Positions 35,472 to 43,463 of a DNA stretch of 55,690 nt are shown piece after piece. Position 1 is the stretch's first letter. Every line of letters begins with the position of its first letter. Location of the stretch: NCBI GenBank assembly GCA_049513815.1, contig JBEKVR010000008.1, positions 1-55,690 of the forward strand, read 5' to 3'. Origin of the DNA: Roseiarcus sp049513815. GTDB lineage: Bacteria > Pseudomonadota > Alphaproteobacteria > Rhizobiales > Beijerinckiaceae. Both the position numbers and the translations under genes were made by a program. The notes under the pieces are model-generated. The model did no database searches. It saw nothing but the letters and a program-made list of their open reading frames with translations, and had not been told where the DNA came from.

Positions 35472-35828
35472 CTAAGCCGATTCGGGGCGTTCGCCGTCGA
35501 AGGACTCGATAAAGAGTTCGCGACCTTCCAAAATTTCCGAGTCGGCGGCCGCGCAGTCCGGGCACTCGAATCGGTAGTCCGGCGCTCGCCAGACGGCGCC
35601 GCAGGCGCGGCAGCGCGCTTTGGCCGCGATCTCCTCGACATCGAGCGCAGCCCCGTCGGCAAGGCCGCCCTCGGCGAGCGCCTCGAACGCCAGGCGGAGT
35701 TGGCGCCCGTCGATTCCGCGCAGCCGGCCGAGCTTCACGCGCACGCGCGAGATGCGGGCGATACCGTGAGCCTTCGCCTGGTCCTGCAGGATCGACAGCA
35801 GCCCGTGCGCCACGCTCATTTCGTGCAT
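35472..35828 (-). CDS. hypA: Hydrogenase nickel-incorporation protein HypA
   Basis: 118 residues from the ATG at 35828 (AGAGG upstream); an upstream frame would add 21 residues without family support. HypA features are the N-terminal MHEMSVAHGLL, with His2 as nickel ligand, and the zinc domain CRACGAVWRAPDYRFECPDC (C-x2-C twice). HypA delivers Ni to the large subunit with HypB. It is divergent from the hydrogenase operon, and the shared palindrome lies between them. No hypBCDEF genes are in the window, so general maturation must be encoded elsewhere. Confidence 0.95.
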   Translation of the reverse strand: MHEMSVAHGLLSILQDQAKAHGIARISRVRVKLGRLRGIDGRQLRLAFEALAEGGLADGAALDVEEIAAKARCRACGAVWRAPDYRFECPDCAAADSEILEGRELFIESFDGERPESA

Positions 35829-35916
35829 CACACGCCTCTTTAGAGAGCCGACGCGCTTGGCGGACCGGCCGTCCGATCGACCCTGCGCCATCCTGCCGCA
35901 TCCTTGCTAGCGAAAG

Positions 35917-35932
35917 TGTCGGCCAGCCGACA
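35917..35932. promoter_or_regulatory. CooA-type palindrome between hypA and the hydrogenase operon
   Basis: TGTCGGCCAGCCGACA fits TGTCG-N6-CGACA, with one centre mismatch from perfect symmetry. It is centred 80.5 bases before the cooM-like start. At -41.5 geometry the -10 hexamers are TACTTC (35954-35959) for cooM and CAGGAT (35895-35890) for hypA, both with A at -11. In Rhodospirillum rubrum, CooA with CO activates cooMKLXUH from similar sites. Confidence 0.8.
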
Positions 35933-36004
35933 GAACCGCTCTGGGGAAGGGGCTACTTCGATCGCCGAGGGTCGAAACGCGTCCGGAGGAAAGGACTTCT
36001 CTCC

Positions 36005-39000
36005 ATGTTGGACCATCTGCCGATCGCCATGGCGTCGCCGACGACGCTTGCTGCAATAGGGGCGGTCGTTCTGCTTCTCGGCGAGATCGCGGCCCTCCTC
36101 AGCCTGCCCAACCTTGCCTGGACGTTCGCGATTTCGACCGTCGCCGAAATTGGCTACGTGCTGATCGGCTTGGGCGTCGGCGGACCGGCGGGCGACACCG
36201 GGGCGCTGATGCACCTTGGCTACCAAGCGGCGATGCGCGGCCTCGTGCTCGCCGCCGGTTGGCATCTGGTCCGCCGCACCGGCTCAGCCAATCTTAACGA
36301 CCTTGCCGGCAGCGGTCCGCGCATGCCGGTCGCGACGACGCTGTTTGGCTTCGGCGTGTTCTCGGTGATGGGGCTGTCGCCGTTCAAGGGCTCGTTCTCG
36401 AAATTCATTATCCTCTATGCGGCGATCGAGCAGGGCCAGTGGTTGGTCGCGTTCGCCGGCACGCTGGCGACGATCGTCGCCGCTGTCTATTACATCCTGG
36501 TCGTCCAGAAGATCTGCCTCGAGCCGGCCGCTCGATCGGTCGAACTCGCGCCGGCGCCGCGCGCGCCGCTGGCCATCGCCTGGCCGCTGACGGCGCTGAC
36601 GGTTCTCATCAGCCTGTGGCCGGCGCCGTTCCTGCTGTTTGCCGCGCGCCTGGCCGGTTTCGCCGGCGCCGAAGGCGTGCCGCAATTCGAGACGCCGTGG
36701 GCGACGCCCGTCCTCGTCCCCTATGTCGGCGCCTTCGCCGTCTACCTCATCGGCCGCGCTTCGGCGCAATGGCGCGACGTCGCCGCCGTCCTGCTGGCGA
36801 TCGCCACCGTCGCCGTCGTCGCCTTGGACGGCAGCCTCGACCCGGCCTCGCGACTGTTCGCGCTGCTGTTCTCCGGCGTCTGCTGCCTGATGATCGTCTA
36901 TTCGATCGGCTACATCGGCCGCGCCGCGACCGCCAATCGCTATTACTTCTTCGCCTTCCTGATGGCGGGCTCGCTAATCGGCGTCGCGACCGCGCACGAA
37001 CTCGGCAACTTCTACGTCTTCTGGGAGCTGATGACCTGGACCTCGTACTTCCTGGTTATCCACGAACAGACCCCCAAGGCCCTGCGCGCCGGCCTCGTCT
37101 ACTTCCTGATGTGCGCGGCGGGCGCCTATCTGATGAATTTCGGCATCCTGCTGACGCATGCCCAGATCGGCTCGTTCGAGTTCGCCGCGATCGCCGACAA
37201 GGCCGCCGTGATCCCGCCGCTCGCCGGCGCCGCGATCGTCGCCTGCCTGTTCGTCGGCTTCGCGGTGAAGATGGGCCTGGTTCCGCTGCAGAGCTGGTTG
37301 CCGCTCGCCCACCCTGAAGCGCCGTCGTCGATCTCCGGCCCGCTGTCGGGCGTGCTGACCAAGGCCGGCCTGCTCGGCATGGTGAAGGTGCTCTACGTCG
37401 CCTTCGGCGCCAGCGCGCTCGCGCGCTACGCAGTCAGCGGCATCGACGCCAACACCGTGCTGATGATCCTCGGCTGCCTGACGCTGATCTACGGCGAGAT
37501 TCGCGCCCTGTTCGAGCGCGAGCTCAAGCGCATGCTGGCCTTCTCGACCATCGCTCAGATCGGCGAGATCGCCGCCATTCTCGGCATCGGCACGGCGCTG
37601 GCGAGCGACGCCGCGCTGCTCCACGTCACCAACCACGCGATGATGAAGACGCTGCTCTTCTACGCGGCGGGCGCCTTTATCCTCAGGACAGGCGGCAAGC
37701 GGATCGAGGATCTCGCCGGGCTTGGCCGTGCGATGCCGTTCACCGCCGGCGCCTATGCGCTCGCCAGCTTCGCCATCATGGGCCTGCCGCCGTTCTCCGG
37801 CTTCGTCTCGAAGTTCTTCATGATCTACGCAGCGGCGATGGGCGGCCATGTCGAGATCGCCGCGCTGATGCTGCTCGGCGGCGTCATCGGCGTGATCTAC
37901 TACACGCGCGTCGTCAGCTTCCTCTTCTATTATCCCTATAAGGGCGAAGAGGGCGTCCGCGAGGCGCCGGTTCCGATGCTCGTCGCAATGGGCGTGCTCG
38001 CCGCGGCGATTCTCGTCGGCGGCTTCGCCCCCGGCTGGCAGCTCAATCTCGTCGCCCAGATCGGCGACCTGACCGCGCTGCGCGGCGCGCTCGCCAGCGG
38101 GCCGTTGCCGGGCCTGGTCGCCAATTGGCCGGCCGGCGCGACCATCGCCGTCGTCGGCGCGGTCTCCGTGGCGCTCGTCGGCCGGACCTCGGCGGTTTGG
38201 GCCGGGCGGCTCGCGGTCGCGACGCTGGTCGCGGCGCTCGGCGGCGTGATCGCCCAGTTCGGGCGCTACGACCTGCTGTCGTTTTGCTTCGCCGTGCTGA
38301 TCGCCGCCGTCGGCGCGCTCAACATGCTGCACTCCACCGCCTACCTCGCCGACAGCCATCGCCAGGGGCGTTTCTTCGCCGCCTTCACGGTGATGATCGC
38401 CGGCCTCATCGGCATGACGCAAGCCAAGGACATCTTCAGCTTCTTCGCCTTCTGGGAACTGATGAGCTCCTGGGCGCTGTGGGCGGCGATCTGCCACGAG
38501 GAGACCGCCGCGGCGCGGCGCGAAGGCTTCAAGTACTTCATCTTCAACACCGTCGGCGCGAGCTTCATGTTCCTCGGCCTGGCGATGATTGCGGCGCGGG
38601 CGGGAACGTTCGAGTTCGCCGCGCTCGGCGCGGCGTTGCGGAGCCTCCCACCCGCAATCGTCGCGCCGGGCGTTGTCTTGGTGTTCCTCGGCCTGGTGAT
38701 GAAGGCGGCGATGCTGCCGGTGCGCATCGACTACCAGATGCATCCGGCGCTCGCCCCGACTCCCGTCTCCGGCTACATCTCGGCGGTGCTGCTGAAGAGC
38801 GGCCCATGGGGCGTGCTGAAGCTGTTCGTCGTGTTCGGCGGCGCGACGCTGTTTTCCAAGCTCGGCGGCGAGGTCAACGGCCAGCCGGTCATTCTCTATG
38901 TCATCTCGATCATCGCCGCGGTGACGATCCTCTACGCCGGCGCGATGGCGGCGATCCAGAACGGCATCAAGCTGCTGCTCATCTATTCGACGGTGTGTCA

Positions 39001-39811
39001 GCTCGGCTACGTGCTGCTCGGCGTGTCGCTCGGCACGACGCTGGGCGTCGCCGGCGGTCTGATGCACTTCGCCAACCACATGATGCTGAAGGACGCGATG
39101 TTCCTCGTCGCCGGCGCGGTGATGCTGAAGAGCCACGCCACCATGCTCGACGAACTCGGCGGTCTCGGCCGTCGCATGCCGTTCACCTTCGGCGTCTTCC
39201 TGCTGTCGGGCCTGTCGCTCGCCGGCGTGCCGCCGCTCAACGGCTTCTCGTCGAAGTGGCTGATCTACTATTCGGCCTTCGAGTCCGGCCATTGGGCGCT
39301 CGCCGTGGCGGCGATGATCGGCAGCCTGTTCACGCTGGCCGCGGTGATGAAGTTCGCCCACGCCGCCTTCATGGGAACGCCGACCGCGCACGCGCTCGCC
39401 GCCACAGAGGCGCCGGTCGCCATGTTGATCCCGATGGGCGCGCTGGCGACGGCGAGCGTCGTGTTCGGCCTGTTCCCCGGCCTGCTGCTCACGCCGATCG
39501 CGGCGATCGAGAGCGAGCTCGGCTTCGCGCCGATCACGGCTTCGCTGCTCGGCCCGCTGCCCGGCCTCGAAGGCTGGAGCCCGCTGCTGCTGACGGCGTT
39601 GGCGCTGCTGTTCTCCGTGTTGCTGCTGCCGTGGCTGCGGCTCGGGCGCGGCGCCGAGGTCGTGCGCAGCAACGTTCACCTGTGCGGCGTCGTCGACGTC
39701 GCCGCCGAGGACATGCGGCCGAGCACGGCCAGACTCTACGAAACGCCGGACGCGGTTTTGCGCCGCGCCCTGTTCGCGCCGGAACGCGCGGCCAAACGCG
39801 AGGAGGCATGA
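36005..39811 (+). CDS. cooM: CooM-like fused proton-translocating subunit of group 4 hydrogenase
   Basis: 1268 residues, almost entirely membrane helices, start preceded by GGAGGAAAGGAC. It contains a partial and two full antiporter (NuoL/M/N-like) units. Unit 1 (residues about 1-180) has only the late part of the fold. Unit 2 has the TM5-type FYVFWELMTW (Glu near 340), FAVKMGLVPLQSW (Lys near 420) and NHAMMKTLLF (about 541-550). Unit 3 has FFAFWELMSSW (Glu near 817), VMKAAMLP (Lys near 898) and NHMMLKDAMF (about 1020-1030). R. rubrum CooM is of the same size and is the first gene of cooMKLXUH. It would couple electron flow to ion pumping. Confidence 0.9.
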   Translation: MLDHLPIAMASPTTLAAIGAVVLLLGEIAALLSLPNLAWTFAISTVAEIGYVLIGLGVGGPAGDTGALMHLGYQAAMRGLVLAAGWHLVRRTGSANLNDLAGSGPRMPVATTLFGFGVFSVMGLSPFKGSFSKFIILYAAIEQGQWLVAFAGTLATIVAAVYYILVVQKICLEPAARSVELAPAPRAPLAIAWPLTALTVLISLWPAPFLLFAARLAGFAGAEGVPQFETPWATPVLVPYVGAFAVYLIGRASAQWRDVAAVLLAIATVAVVALDGSLDPASRLFALLFSGVCCLMIVYSIGYIGRAATANRYYFFAFLMAGSLIGVATAHELGNFYVFWELMTWTSYFLVIHEQTPKALRAGLVYFLMCAAGAYLMNFGILLTHAQIGSFEFAAIADKAAVIPPLAGAAIVACLFVGFAVKMGLVPLQSWLPLAHPEAPSSISGPLSGVLTKAGLLGMVKVLYVAFGASALARYAVSGIDANTVLMILGCLTLIYGEIRALFERELKRMLAFSTIAQIGEIAAILGIGTALASDAALLHVTNHAMMKTLLFYAAGAFILRTGGKRIEDLAGLGRAMPFTAGAYALASFAIMGLPPFSGFVSKFFMIYAAAMGGHVEIAALMLLGGVIGVIYYTRVVSFLFYYPYKGEEGVREAPVPMLVAMGVLAAAILVGGFAPGWQLNLVAQIGDLTALRGALASGPLPGLVANWPAGATIAVVGAVSVALVGRTSAVWAGRLAVATLVAALGGVIAQFGRYDLLSFCFAVLIAAVGALNMLHSTAYLADSHRQGRFFAAFTVMIAGLIGMTQAKDIFSFFAFWELMSSWALWAAICHEETAAARREGFKYFIFNTVGASFMFLGLAMIAARAGTFEFAALGAALRSLPPAIVAPGVVLVFLGLVMKAAMLPVRIDYQMHPALAPTPVSGYISAVLLKSGPWGVLKLFVVFGGATLFSKLGGEVNGQPVILYVISIIAAVTILYAGAMAAIQNGIKLLLIYSTVCQLGYVLLGVSLGTTLGVAGGLMHFANHMMLKDAMFLVAGAVMLKSHATMLDELGGLGRRMPFTFGVFLLSGLSLAGVPPLNGFSSKWLIYYSAFESGHWALAVAAMIGSLFTLAAVMKFAHAAFMGTPTAHALAATEAPVAMLIPMGALATASVVFGLFPGLLLTPIAAIESELGFAPITASLLGPLPGLEGWSPLLLTALALLFSVLLLPWLRLGRGAEVVRSNVHLCGVVDVAAEDMRPSTARLYETPDAVLRRALFAPERAAKREEA

Positions 39812-39818
39812 GGGGGCG

Positions 39819-40796
39819 ATGATGACCAGCCAACTCCCAATTGTGGTCGCAGCGCTCGTCTTTCCTGGCGGCGTGTTCGCTCTCGCCCTTGGCCTGGCGC
39901 TGAAGGGCGCCGACCGCCGCTTCGCCGCGCGCCTGCAGGGCCGCGTCGGGCCGCCGCTCGCCCAGCCGTTCTTCGACATCGTCAAGCTCGGCTTCAAGCG
40001 CACGATGGCGCCCGATGTCGCCTGCGCGCCGGTGTTCTTCGGCGCGCCGCTGATCGGCGCCGCGTCGATGCTGCTGGCGATGACGCTCGTCCCAATCGCC
40101 GGCGTCTACGCGCCGGGTCCGATCGGCGGCGATCTGCTGGTGCTGATCTACCTGCTCGCCGTGCCGGGCGTGGCGTTGATGCTCGCCGGTTCGTCTTCCG
40201 GGTCTCCCTATGGCGCGATTGGCTTCTCGCGCGAGATGGCGATGATGCTCGCCTATGAGGGCCCGATCGTTCTCATCGTCGCCGCGGTGGCGCTGCGCGT
40301 CGGCCTGGCGACGGGGCAGGGGCCAACCTTCTCGCTGAGCGCGATCGTCGCCTACCAGCAGGAACACGGCGCGTTGCTGTTCGATCCGGTGATGTGGCCG
40401 GCGGTCGTCGCCTTCGTCTTTTTCTATCCGGCCAATCTCGGCATCGTGCCGTTCGACATTCCTGAGGCCGAGACGGAAGTGCTGGAAGGCCCGCTGCTCG
40501 AGTACTCGGGCCGGCCGCTCGCCTTGTTCAAGGTCATGTCGGCGCTCAAGGCGGTCGTTGTGCTTGGCCTCGGCGTCGCGCTGTTCATACCGCTGCCGTT
40601 TGCCGGCGTGGTCGGCCTCGTCGGCTGGCTCGTCGAACTGCTGGCGTTGGCGCTGATCGGCGTCACCGCGGTCAGGGTCGGCGCCGGGCGGATGCGCATC
40701 GACCAGGCCTTCGTCTTCTTCCTCAAGTGGCCGCTGGCGCTCGCGCTGGTGAGCCTTCTCGCCGCAGCTTATTTCTCCGCGGGAGGCGCGTCGTGA
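39819..40796 (+). CDS. cooK: CooK-like membrane subunit (NuoH/HyfC/EchB family)
   Basis: 325 residues with about eight helices, start ATG 39819 after AGGGGG. NuoH-family landmarks are RRFAARLQGRVGPPLAQPFFDIVKL (residues 34-58), SREMAMMLAYEGP and FDIPEAETEVLEGPLLEYSGRP (about 209-230), the acidic loop facing the quinone-like cavity. In group 4 hydrogenases this subunit anchors the soluble arm to the pump module. It starts eight bases after cooM and overlaps the GTG of cooL. Confidence 0.93.
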   Translation: MMTSQLPIVVAALVFPGGVFALALGLALKGADRRFAARLQGRVGPPLAQPFFDIVKLGFKRTMAPDVACAPVFFGAPLIGAASMLLAMTLVPIAGVYAPGPIGGDLLVLIYLLAVPGVALMLAGSSSGSPYGAIGFSREMAMMLAYEGPIVLIVAAVALRVGLATGQGPTFSLSAIVAYQQEHGALLFDPVMWPAVVAFVFFYPANLGIVPFDIPEAETEVLEGPLLEYSGRPLALFKVMSALKAVVVLGLGVALFIPLPFAGVVGLVGWLVELLALALIGVTAVRVGAGRMRIDQAFVFFLKWPLALALVSLLAAAYFSAGGAS

Positions 40797-41230
40797 CCTT
40801 CGTCGCCAGACTCAAGGACGTCGCCGCGCGCTCGCCGTGGCTGTACCGGATCAACGCCGGCTCGTGCAACGGCTGCGACGTCGAGCTCGCCACCACTGCG
40901 CTGATTCCGCGCTACGACGTCGAGCGCCTCGGCTGCGTCTATTGCGGCAGCCCGCGCCACGCCGACATCGTGCTAATCACCGGCCCGCTGACCCGCCATG
41001 TGCTGGCGGCGGCCCAGCGCGTCTTCGCCGAAATCCCCGATCCGAAGGTGACAGTCGCCGTCGGCGTCTGTCCGATCACCGGCGGCATCTTCCGCGAGAG
41101 CTACGCCATCTGCGCGCCGATCGACCAGTACTTCCCGGTCGACGTCAACGTGCCCGGCTGTCCGCCACGGCCGCCGGCGATCATCGAGGGCGTCGCCAAG
41201 GCGATCGCCATTTGGCGGCAGCGGTTGTGA
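40793..41230 (+). CDS. cooL: CooL-like [NiFe]-hydrogenase small subunit (NuoB family)
   Basis: 145 residues from the GTG at 40793, overlapping the cooK stop. The proximal [4Fe-4S] ligands are C25 and C28 (GSCNGCDVE), C93 (VGVCPITGG) and C123 (VPGCPPRP), the group 4/NuoB pattern with CxxC in place of the tandem CC of complex I. An additional pair, C48 and C51 (GCVYCGS), is present. It passes electrons between the ferredoxin-like CooX and the NiFe site in CooH. Confidence 0.95.
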   Translation: MTFVARLKDVAARSPWLYRINAGSCNGCDVELATTALIPRYDVERLGCVYCGSPRHADIVLITGPLTRHVLAAAQRVFAEIPDPKVTVAVGVCPITGGIFRESYAICAPIDQYFPVDVNVPGCPPRPPAIIEGVAKAIAIWRQRL

Positions 41231-41240
41231 GGACGGAGCG

Positions 41241-41747
41241 ATGAACTTTCTGACCCTCTTCGCCCGCAATCTCAGGCTCGGCCCCTACACCGAGCCATTC
41301 CCCCTTGGCCCGGCCACGCCGGCGCCGAAGCGCCTGCGCGCCCGCATCGAATTCGACGCCAAGAGCTGCGAGGGCTGCCTGCTGTGCGAAAAGCTGTGCC
41401 CGTCGGGGGCCATCCGCTTCGCCCGCACGCCCGCCGGCCTCACCTTCGACTGCTTTCATTCGACCTGCGTCTTTTGCGGCACATGCGCGTTCTATTGCCC
41501 GACCGGGGCGATCCGACAGACGAGCGACTGGAGCCTCGCCCATCTGGAAGGCGAGACGTTCGCGCTCGCCGAGCATGGTCTGATCCCGCCGATCGTTTGC
41601 GCTGAATGCGGCGGCAAAGGGCTCGACACCGCGCCTAACGTCGCCAAGGTCCGCCCGCCGCTGTCGGACGAAGAATATTCCGCGTTGCGCGCGCGCTGCC
41701 CGAAGTGTCGCAACAAGTTTCTCAGGAGCCGGGGGAAGACGCCATGA
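41241..41747 (+). CDS. cooX: CooX-like polyferredoxin subunit (NuoI family) with C-terminal CxxC pairs
   Basis: 168 residues. Two [4Fe-4S] motifs are complete: C43-x2-C46-x2-C49-x3-C53-P and C76-x2-C79-x2-C82-x3-C86-P. The C-terminal 50 residues add two CxxC pairs (C120/C123 in CAECGGKG, C153/C156 in CPKCRNKF), resembling a zinc ribbon or rubredoxin-like knuckle; this is an extra to the basic NuoI fold. It is the expected docking point for soluble ferredoxin. It overlaps the cooU start by four bases. Confidence 0.93.
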   Translation: MNFLTLFARNLRLGPYTEPFPLGPATPAPKRLRARIEFDAKSCEGCLLCEKLCPSGAIRFARTPAGLTFDCFHSTCVFCGTCAFYCPTGAIRQTSDWSLAHLEGETFALAEHGLIPPIVCAECGGKGLDTAPNVAKVRPPLSDEEYSALRARCPKCRNKFLRSRGKTP

Positions 41748-42358
41748 CCCGCTTGCCCGCGGATATCCAGACCCAACTCGCCGCCGCCGCTCCCGGCGGG
41801 GTCGAATATTCGTCGACGACGACGCCGCACGGCACCGTCACCGGATGGTGCGGCTTGGCGAACAGCGAGGATCTCCTCGCCGTCGGCAAGATGTTGCTCC
41901 AGCTCGGCGCGCGGCTGGCGATGGTCTCGGCGCTGCAGCCTCCCGTCCCCGAAGAGGAAGAAGAAGAATCCGACGAAGGCGCGAGCGACGCCGCCAAGCC
42001 GGAGAAAGAGGTTGCCAAGACCTTCGGCGGCACCGCGATCGACGGCAAGGCCTATGAAATCGACTACCACTTTCTGCTCGGCGGCGACTTCCTGACCGTG
42101 ATCGCCTATGTGCCGGCCGGCGGGTCGATCCCCTCGCTCACGCCGCTTTTCCGCGCCGCCGACTGGCCGGAGCGCGAGATCATGGAAAACTATTCGCTCA
42201 TCGTACGCGATCATCCCGATCCGCGCCGTCTGTTCCTCGATCCCGCGATCGACGCCGCGGTGCTGGAGCGGCTGATTCCATTCTCGACGCTGGTCAACGC
42301 CGCCAGCACCAAGGCGCTGTGGGACAAGGTCCTAGCGGCGAAGGGAGGCGCGTCATGA
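41744..42358 (+). CDS. cooU: CooU-like subunit (NuoC/EchD family)
   Basis: 204 residues from the ATG at 41744 (ATGA overlap with cooX). The NuoC signature is recognisable near the end: AADWPEREIMENYSLIVRDHPDPRRLFLDP (residues about 135-164), preceded by YEIDYHFLLGGDFLTVIAYVPAGGSIPSLTPLF. A low-complexity acidic insertion (PEEEEEESDEGASD, residues about 67-80) interrupts the domain and is unusual. It holds the small and large subunits together. ATGA overlap with cooH follows. Confidence 0.9.
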   Translation: MTRLPADIQTQLAAAAPGGVEYSSTTTPHGTVTGWCGLANSEDLLAVGKMLLQLGARLAMVSALQPPVPEEEEEESDEGASDAAKPEKEVAKTFGGTAIDGKAYEIDYHFLLGGDFLTVIAYVPAGGSIPSLTPLFRAADWPEREIMENYSLIVRDHPDPRRLFLDPAIDAAVLERLIPFSTLVNAASTKALWDKVLAAKGGAS

Positions 42359-43455
42359 CCGCGATCGAAGCAGCCAAGACCTACACCATCCCCGTCGGGC
42401 CGCTGCATGTCGCGCTCGAAGAGCCGATGTATTTTCACGTCGACATCGAAGGCGAGACCGTCCGCGACGTCGATATTCGCGCCGGCCACGTCCATCGCGG
42501 CGTCGAATATCTGACCACCAAGCGCTCGATCTACCAGAACGTCGTGCTGACCGAGCGGATCTGCGCGCTCTGTTCCAACAGCCATCCCGAGACCTACGTC
42601 ATGGCGTGCGAGCAGATTGCCGGCCTCGAGATTCCCCTGCGCGCGGCCTATCTCCGGGTGGTCGCGGCGGAGATCAAACGCATCGCCTCGCATCTGTTCA
42701 ATGTCGGCATCCTCGCGCATCTGACCGGCTACGACACCCTGTTCATGTACGCCATGCAAGTGCGCGAGATCATGCAGGACGTGAAGGAGACGTTGTTCGG
42801 CAACCGCATGGACATCGGCGCGATGTGCATCGGCGGGGTTCGCTACGACCTCGACGCTGAGATGAAGACGTATCTTTCCGCCGCGCTCGACAAGCTTGCG
42901 CCCGAAGTCGACGCGCTCGCCGATACCTATCGTCGCAACCACACCATTCTGCGTCGATCGCGCGGCGTCGGCCTGCTGACCAAGGACCAGGCGATCGACT
43001 GCGCGACGGTTGGTCCGGTGGCCCGCGCCTGCGGCCTCGCATACGACGTGCGGGTCGATGCGCCGTACGCCGCCTATGATCATCTCAAGGTTGATGTCCC
43101 GACGCTCGTCGACGGCGACGTGTGGTCGCGAGCGATGATCCGCGTCGCCGAGATCGGCGCTTCGATCCAGTTGCTGCGCGATTGCCTGCGCGATCTGCCG
43201 GATGGTCCGACGCGCCTGCCCGATCGACCCGACATCCCCGCTGGGCGCGCGATGGGCAAGTGCGAAGCGCCGCGCGGCGAGCTTGTCTATTTCCTCAAGA
43301 CCAACGGCGCCGACGAACCCGAGCGGGTGAAGTGGCGCGTGCCGAGCTTCCCCAACTGGGACGCGCTGCGGTTCATGCTGCGCGGCGCGAAAATCGCCGA
43401 CATCGCCATCATCGTGAACAGCATCGATCCGTGCGTGTCCTGCACGGAACGCTGA
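42355..43455 (+). CDS. cooH: CooH-like group 4 [NiFe]-hydrogenase large subunit
   Basis: 366 residues. Both NiFe-ligand motifs are intact: C70 and C73 in ERICALCSNSHPETY, and C360 and C363 in DPCVSC near the end. This separates it from NuoD of complex I, which lacks these cysteines. The protein stops three residues later (TER, then TGA), so there is no C-terminal extension for an endopeptidase to remove; I recall the same for R. rubrum CooH. It catalyses proton reduction or H2 oxidation at the NiFe centre. Last subunit gene of the operon and followed closely by a ferredoxin gene. Confidence 0.95.
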   Translation: MTAIEAAKTYTIPVGPLHVALEEPMYFHVDIEGETVRDVDIRAGHVHRGVEYLTTKRSIYQNVVLTERICALCSNSHPETYVMACEQIAGLEIPLRAAYLRVVAAEIKRIASHLFNVGILAHLTGYDTLFMYAMQVREIMQDVKETLFGNRMDIGAMCIGGVRYDLDAEMKTYLSAALDKLAPEVDALADTYRRNHTILRRSRGVGLLTKDQAIDCATVGPVARACGLAYDVRVDAPYAAYDHLKVDVPTLVDGDVWSRAMIRVAEIGASIQLLRDCLRDLPDGPTRLPDRPDIPAGRAMGKCEAPRGELVYFLKTNGADEPERVKWRVPSFPNWDALRFMLRGAKIADIAIIVNSIDPCVSCTER

Positions 43456-43463
43456 ACGCGCGT

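Noticed and set aside
32201..36004. Sigma-54 promoters with an FhlA/HyfR-type upstream site
   Set aside because: I looked for GG-N10-GC with TGGCAC/TTGC features near all three palindromes. Only poor matches or spacings off by one were found, while -41.5 sigma-70-like hexamers fit better.
36974..40003. Very long open frame on the minus strand opposite the CooM gene (about 1000 codons), and similar ones opposite the RND permease (13956-16640)
   Set aside because: They are mirror frames produced by strong third-position G+C bias. The proteins are Arg/His/Gln/Asp-rich with no domains and would overlap fully with well-supported genes.
36005..43455. Respiratory complex I or a formate hydrogenlyase (Hyc/Hyf)
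   Set aside because: The large subunit keeps both CxxC pairs for NiFe, which complex I lacks. The single 1268-residue antiporter fusion and the order M-K-L-X-U-H differ from Hyc/Hyf, and no formate dehydrogenase gene is present.
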